Assembly: GCA_023935145.1 (NCBI GenBank)
Contig: CM043701.1
Span: forward strand, 71,672,817-71,736,816
DNA from: Bretschneidera sinensis
Lineage: Eukaryota; Streptophyta; Magnoliopsida; Brassicales; Akaniaceae
Length of the DNA: 64,000 nucleotides
Direction: 5' to 3'
The position numbers and the translations under genes were made by a program. A model generated the notes under the pieces. That model was not told the DNA's origin. It saw only the letters and a list, made by a program, of their open reading frames with translations, and did not search any database. Below are positions 61,136-64,000 of the stretch, one piece after another (position 1 is the stretch's first letter; each line of letters opens with the position of its first letter).

Positions 61136-61821
61136 TTACAAAAGAGGTTTGCATCCTTAAACAACGAGGGCCAATAAAATCCACAATCAACCACCTTGAG
61201 TGCCATCCTCTTAGGTCCAAAGTGTCCCCCACATGCATAAGAATGACAAAAGGTAATAATATAAGAGAATTCAGATTCAGGTACACACCTTCTTGTAAAT
61301 TGTTCGGCGCAGTGCTTCCACATATATGGATCATCCCACACATAGTACTTTGCATCCACTTTAATCTTGTCCTTCATAGCATGAGTTAAATCTACTAGTA
61401 GCTTCTTGGTAACCAAGTAATTGACAATATATGCGTACCAAGGGGCTACCAATCCAACTGAAAATAGTTGTTCATCCAAAAAATTCTCATGCAGTGGTAG
61501 AGCATCTTCATCATGAATCAAGTGGCTTAGATGATTCGCAACCAGATTTTCACTACCTTTCTTATATTTAATCTCTAAATTAAATTCTTGCAAGAGAAGT
61601 ATCCATCGGATGAGGCATGGCTTAGCATCCTTCTTAGTCAGCAAGTACCTAAAAGTTGCATGATCAGAATAAACGATTACCTTTGTACCAATCAAGTAAG
61701 AACAAATTTTTTCTAAAGCAAAGATAACTGCCAAAAGCTCATTCTTAGTTGTGGAATAGTTAAGTTGTGCATCATTTAATGTTTGAGATGCATAGTAGAT
61801 AGTGTGGGAAAGCTTTCCCAT
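61132..61821 (-). pseudogene. Outer Gypsy RNase H and integrase zinc region
   Basis: 230 open codons: [60 protein letters not shown] and [20 protein letters not shown], then ANHLSHL and the integrase entry CVPESEF with [10 protein letters not shown]. This is a full Ty3/Gypsy RNase H. Confidence 0.88.
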
Positions 61822-61887
61822 TCATTGTCCTAAAACAGCACCTACAACATAGTCACTGGCGTCGCATATGATCTCAAATGGGAGGTT

Positions 61888-62710
61888 CTAATCAGGTGGT
61901 TTGATGCCAGGAGCCGAAGTCAAGAGGTTCTTTAGTTTTTCAAATGTTTCTTTGCACTTTTCATCAAACTCAAAAACCAAATCCTTTTGAAGCAACTTGC
62001 ACAAGGGTAATGCTATCTTTGAAAAATCCTTGATAAACTTACGATAAAATCCTGCATGACCAAGAAAATAGTGAATCTCCCTCACACTAGTGGGGGGCAA
62101 TAAGGAACGAATAAGATCAATATTAGATTTATTAACCTCAATACCTCTAGAAGATATAACATGTCCCAATACTATACTTTGATCTACCATAAAATGGAAT
62201 TTTTCCCAGTTTAATATAAGGTTAGTTTCCATGCAACGTTTAAGAATGAGTGTAAGGTTATCAAGACATTTATCAAAAGAATCACCTTAGACACTAAAAT
62301 CATCCATAAAATACCTCTATGATGTTCTCAACATATTCCGAAAAAATACTAACCATACATCGTTGGAAAGTCGCTGAAGTGTTGCAAAGACCAAAAAACA
62401 TGCGTCGGTAGGCAAATGTACCAAATTGACAAGTGAATGTCATCTTCTCTTGGTCTTTCAGTGTGATCACAATTTGGTTATAGCCTAAATTACCATCAAA
62501 GAAACAATAGTAAGAATGACCGGCTAACCTTTCAAGCATTTGATCGATGAACGGCATAGGAAAGTGGTCTTTGCTAGTTGCCGAGTTGAGTTTTCGGTAG
62601 TCGATGTAAACTCGCCATCCGGTTTGGACACGAGTCAAAACTAGCTCATTATCTTCATTCTTGATGATGGTGACCTCGAATTTCTTTGGAACCACTTGTA
62701 CCAAACTCAC
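61888..62710 (-). pseudogene. Outer Gypsy reverse transcriptase, frameshifted before the catalytic motif
   Basis: 62710-62300 gives TGWRVYIDYRKLNSATSKDH, CFFDGNLGYNQI, TFTCQFGTFAYRRMFFGLCN and AFQRCM-like TFQRCMVSIFSEYVENIIEV. One extra T near 62308 shifts the frame, so the expected MDD triplet (atgged-type codons at 62299-62307) falls out of frame. The fragment resumes at 62232-61888 with METNLILNWEKFHFMV, SRGIEVNKSNIDLIRSLLPP and LGHAGFYRKFIKDFSKIALP. The FDG position of the first catalytic Asp is intact. Confidence 0.88.
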
Positions 62711-62803
62711 CTACTTGTTATTCGAGATTGGGTAAATTACCCCCACATCTAGGAGCTTCAATATTACTTTTTTTACCACCTCCATCATAGGCGGGTTTAA
62801 TCT

Positions 62804-63787
62804 TCATTGTGCCTCTCTAATAGGTTTTGATCCCTTTTCTAGCAATATTCGATGCATGTACATGGATGGGCTAATTCCTTTGATATCTAAAATTGTCCAA
62901 ACAATAGTTGTCATGTGATCTTTAAGTACCCGAATGTGCTTCTCCTCTTGTAAATCTGAGAGGTTCTTGGCAATGATCACCTGCAATGTGTCCTTCTCAC
63001 CCAGGTAAGCATTCTTAAGATGCTCCGAAAGGGGTTTTAATTCCAAATTAGATGCTTGTATCACAGAAGGTAAAAGTTTCTCATTAGATATGGGTAATTC
63101 AAGGAACAAAACATCATACCTCATTTGTGGTAGGGCTCCTAAGAATACCACAACTTCCTCTACATCTTCAATCACTTATACATCCCATTTCGGCCTCTTA
63201 GGAGTTTCCAAGTCCAAGTGCTTACTAATAGAGACCTCCAAACCATCTTTGCCAGTCAACTCAAATAATTGCTGTGCTAAAGAATCAATAATGTCAATTG
63301 CAAATACATAATGTAAATCACTAGGATATCTCATGGCCTCATAGATGTTGAAACAAATAACTTCCCCATCGAATTCCATAGTGAGAATCCCATCATGAAC
63401 ATCTATCTTTGTTCGCGCAGTTTTCAGGAATGGTCTTCCTAGCAGTATCGGTGTTGGGTTTGGAGATGTCTCATCGTCTATCTTTAAAACATAAAAATCC
63501 ACCGGAAAGACTAATTCATTTACCTAGACCAAAACATCCTCTACAACTCCCTTTGAATAAGTGTTAGAACGGTCAGCAAGTTGTATAATTACACCAGTTT
63601 CTTTAAGTGGTCCAAGATTTAAAGAAGTATAAATAGAATAAGGCATCACATTAGTTGATGCTCCTAAATCTAACATAGCCTTTTCAAACTTGGTATTACC
63701 AATTGTGCAGGGAACGGTGAAAGTGCTTGGATCTTTGCACTTGGGTGGAAGCTTCCTTTGTAGCACTACTAAGATGTTTTCCCCCAC
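62804..63787 (-). pseudogene. Outer Gypsy protease and linker
   Basis: 63787-63524 has LQRKLPPKCKDPSTFTVPCT, AMLDLGASTNVMPYSIYTSL and IIQLADRSNTYSKGVVEDVL. 63502-63176 has LLGRPFLKTARTKIDVHDGI and TMEFDGEVI. 63175-62804 leads towards RT (LPSVIQASNLELKPL, LLEKGSKPIREAQ). The breaks are a TAG (about 63521, expected Gln), a TAA and a TGA. It is parallel to the protease of the nested Gypsy at 54296, so the two are relatives. Confidence 0.85.
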
Positions 63788-64000
63788 ACTTATTTACTCA
63801 TTATTTTTCAGCTTTTGCTTATTAGTGCACAATTCTTTCAGGAACTTAGCATAGCACGACACCTGCGTAATTGCATCCAAAATAGGTATATTTACCTCCA
63901 CTTTGCGAAAGGTCTCCATAATTTCCTTATCTTACTCTTCCTTTTTAGACTTAGTAAACCTGCTGGGAAAATGTGGAGGAGTAACATAGGAAGAGTTAGG
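63788..64000 (-). other. Outer Gypsy, region between gag and protease, cut by the window edge
   Basis: - strand sequence upstream of the protease with stretches like CAKFLKELC and ILDAITQVSCYAKFLKEL-type wording, as in Athila-like gag-protease linkers. It continues beyond 64000. Confidence 0.5.

Larger units (their letters stand above)
37281..64000 (-). mobile_element. Outer Gypsy (Athila-like) retrotransposon, split by two insertions, 5' part outside window
   Basis: The element runs right to left. Its pieces are 60091-64000 (protease, RT, RNase H, integrase), 50319-51224 (3' non-coding, with the tgaggacattgcccaattta landmark near 51150 on the - strand), 39037-39735 (3' non-coding), a polypurine tract (39024-39036) and the 3' LTR (about 37281-39023). 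The two gaps are exactly the Copia (39741-50313) and the gag-only Gypsy (51230-60085), each bounded by its own 5-bp target duplication. Removing them rejoins a sensible order. The 5' LTR, primer site and gag must lie beyond 64000. Confidence 0.8.

Overview
The window is nuclear DNA of a flowering plant, most likely a dicot. The evidence is two multi-exon genes with GT-AG introns, both of plant-specific type, set in AT-rich DNA packed with plant LTR retrotransposons, LINEs and small DNA transposons. One segment also looks like chloroplast DNA. I cannot name the species. Host coding capacity is limited to two complete genes arranged tail to tail: a GH79 heparanase-like beta-glucuronidase on the + strand (8809-11687, 9 coding exons, 529 aa) and a plastid-type PHT4 anion/phosphate transporter on the - strand (34931 down to 12388, 15 coding exons, 539 aa). 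Both models rest on exon joins I read by hand. All junctions keep the frame, and both proteins have close to the family's usual length. The two stop codons lie 700 bp apart.

Layout. 1-7200: decayed Gypsy-type material. It holds an LTR segment, gag remnants and a gypsy-type ORF on the - strand, two ~60-bp tandem-repeat arrays, a 1.3-kb terminal-inverted-repeat element and a plus-oriented LTR. 7200-8808: upstream region of the heparanase-like gene. 8809-11687: that gene. 12388-34931: the transporter, whose introns 4 (6.1 kb) and 8 (7.7 kb) are swollen by insertions: LINE fragments on both strands, a SINE-like segment, an 8-bp-TSD MITE, a small LTR element carrying a captured piece of a PDS5 cohesin-factor gene, and another LTR element with a hAT-like element inside. 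34932-37280: transporter upstream region with nothing else recognised. 37281-64000: one large Gypsy element on the - strand, running out of the window, split by two later insertions.

The nest at 37-64 kb can be resolved base by base. The outer Gypsy 3' LTR and polypurine tract lie at 37281-39036 and its pol lies at 60091-64000. Into its 3' part jumped a 10.6-kb Copia element (39741-50313, TSD CTTCT) and an 8.9-kb Gypsy element lacking RT, RNase H and integrase (51230-60085, TSD GTTCC). Both insertions, though from different superfamilies, share an unusual plan: an extra 3' ORF resembling the 'putative plant transposon protein' family, accompanied by many copies of a short palindromic motif scattered in the LTRs and around that ORF. 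The left Copia LTR has itself been invaded by ~296 bp of plastid DNA containing part of ycf15. Most premature stops in these elements are TAG where glutamine (CAG) is expected, which fits decay of methylated CHG sites.

The two host genes have no evident functional link. One acts on cell-wall or arabinogalactan glucuronosyl residues in the secretory pathway; the other moves inorganic phosphate or other anions, probably across a plastid membrane.
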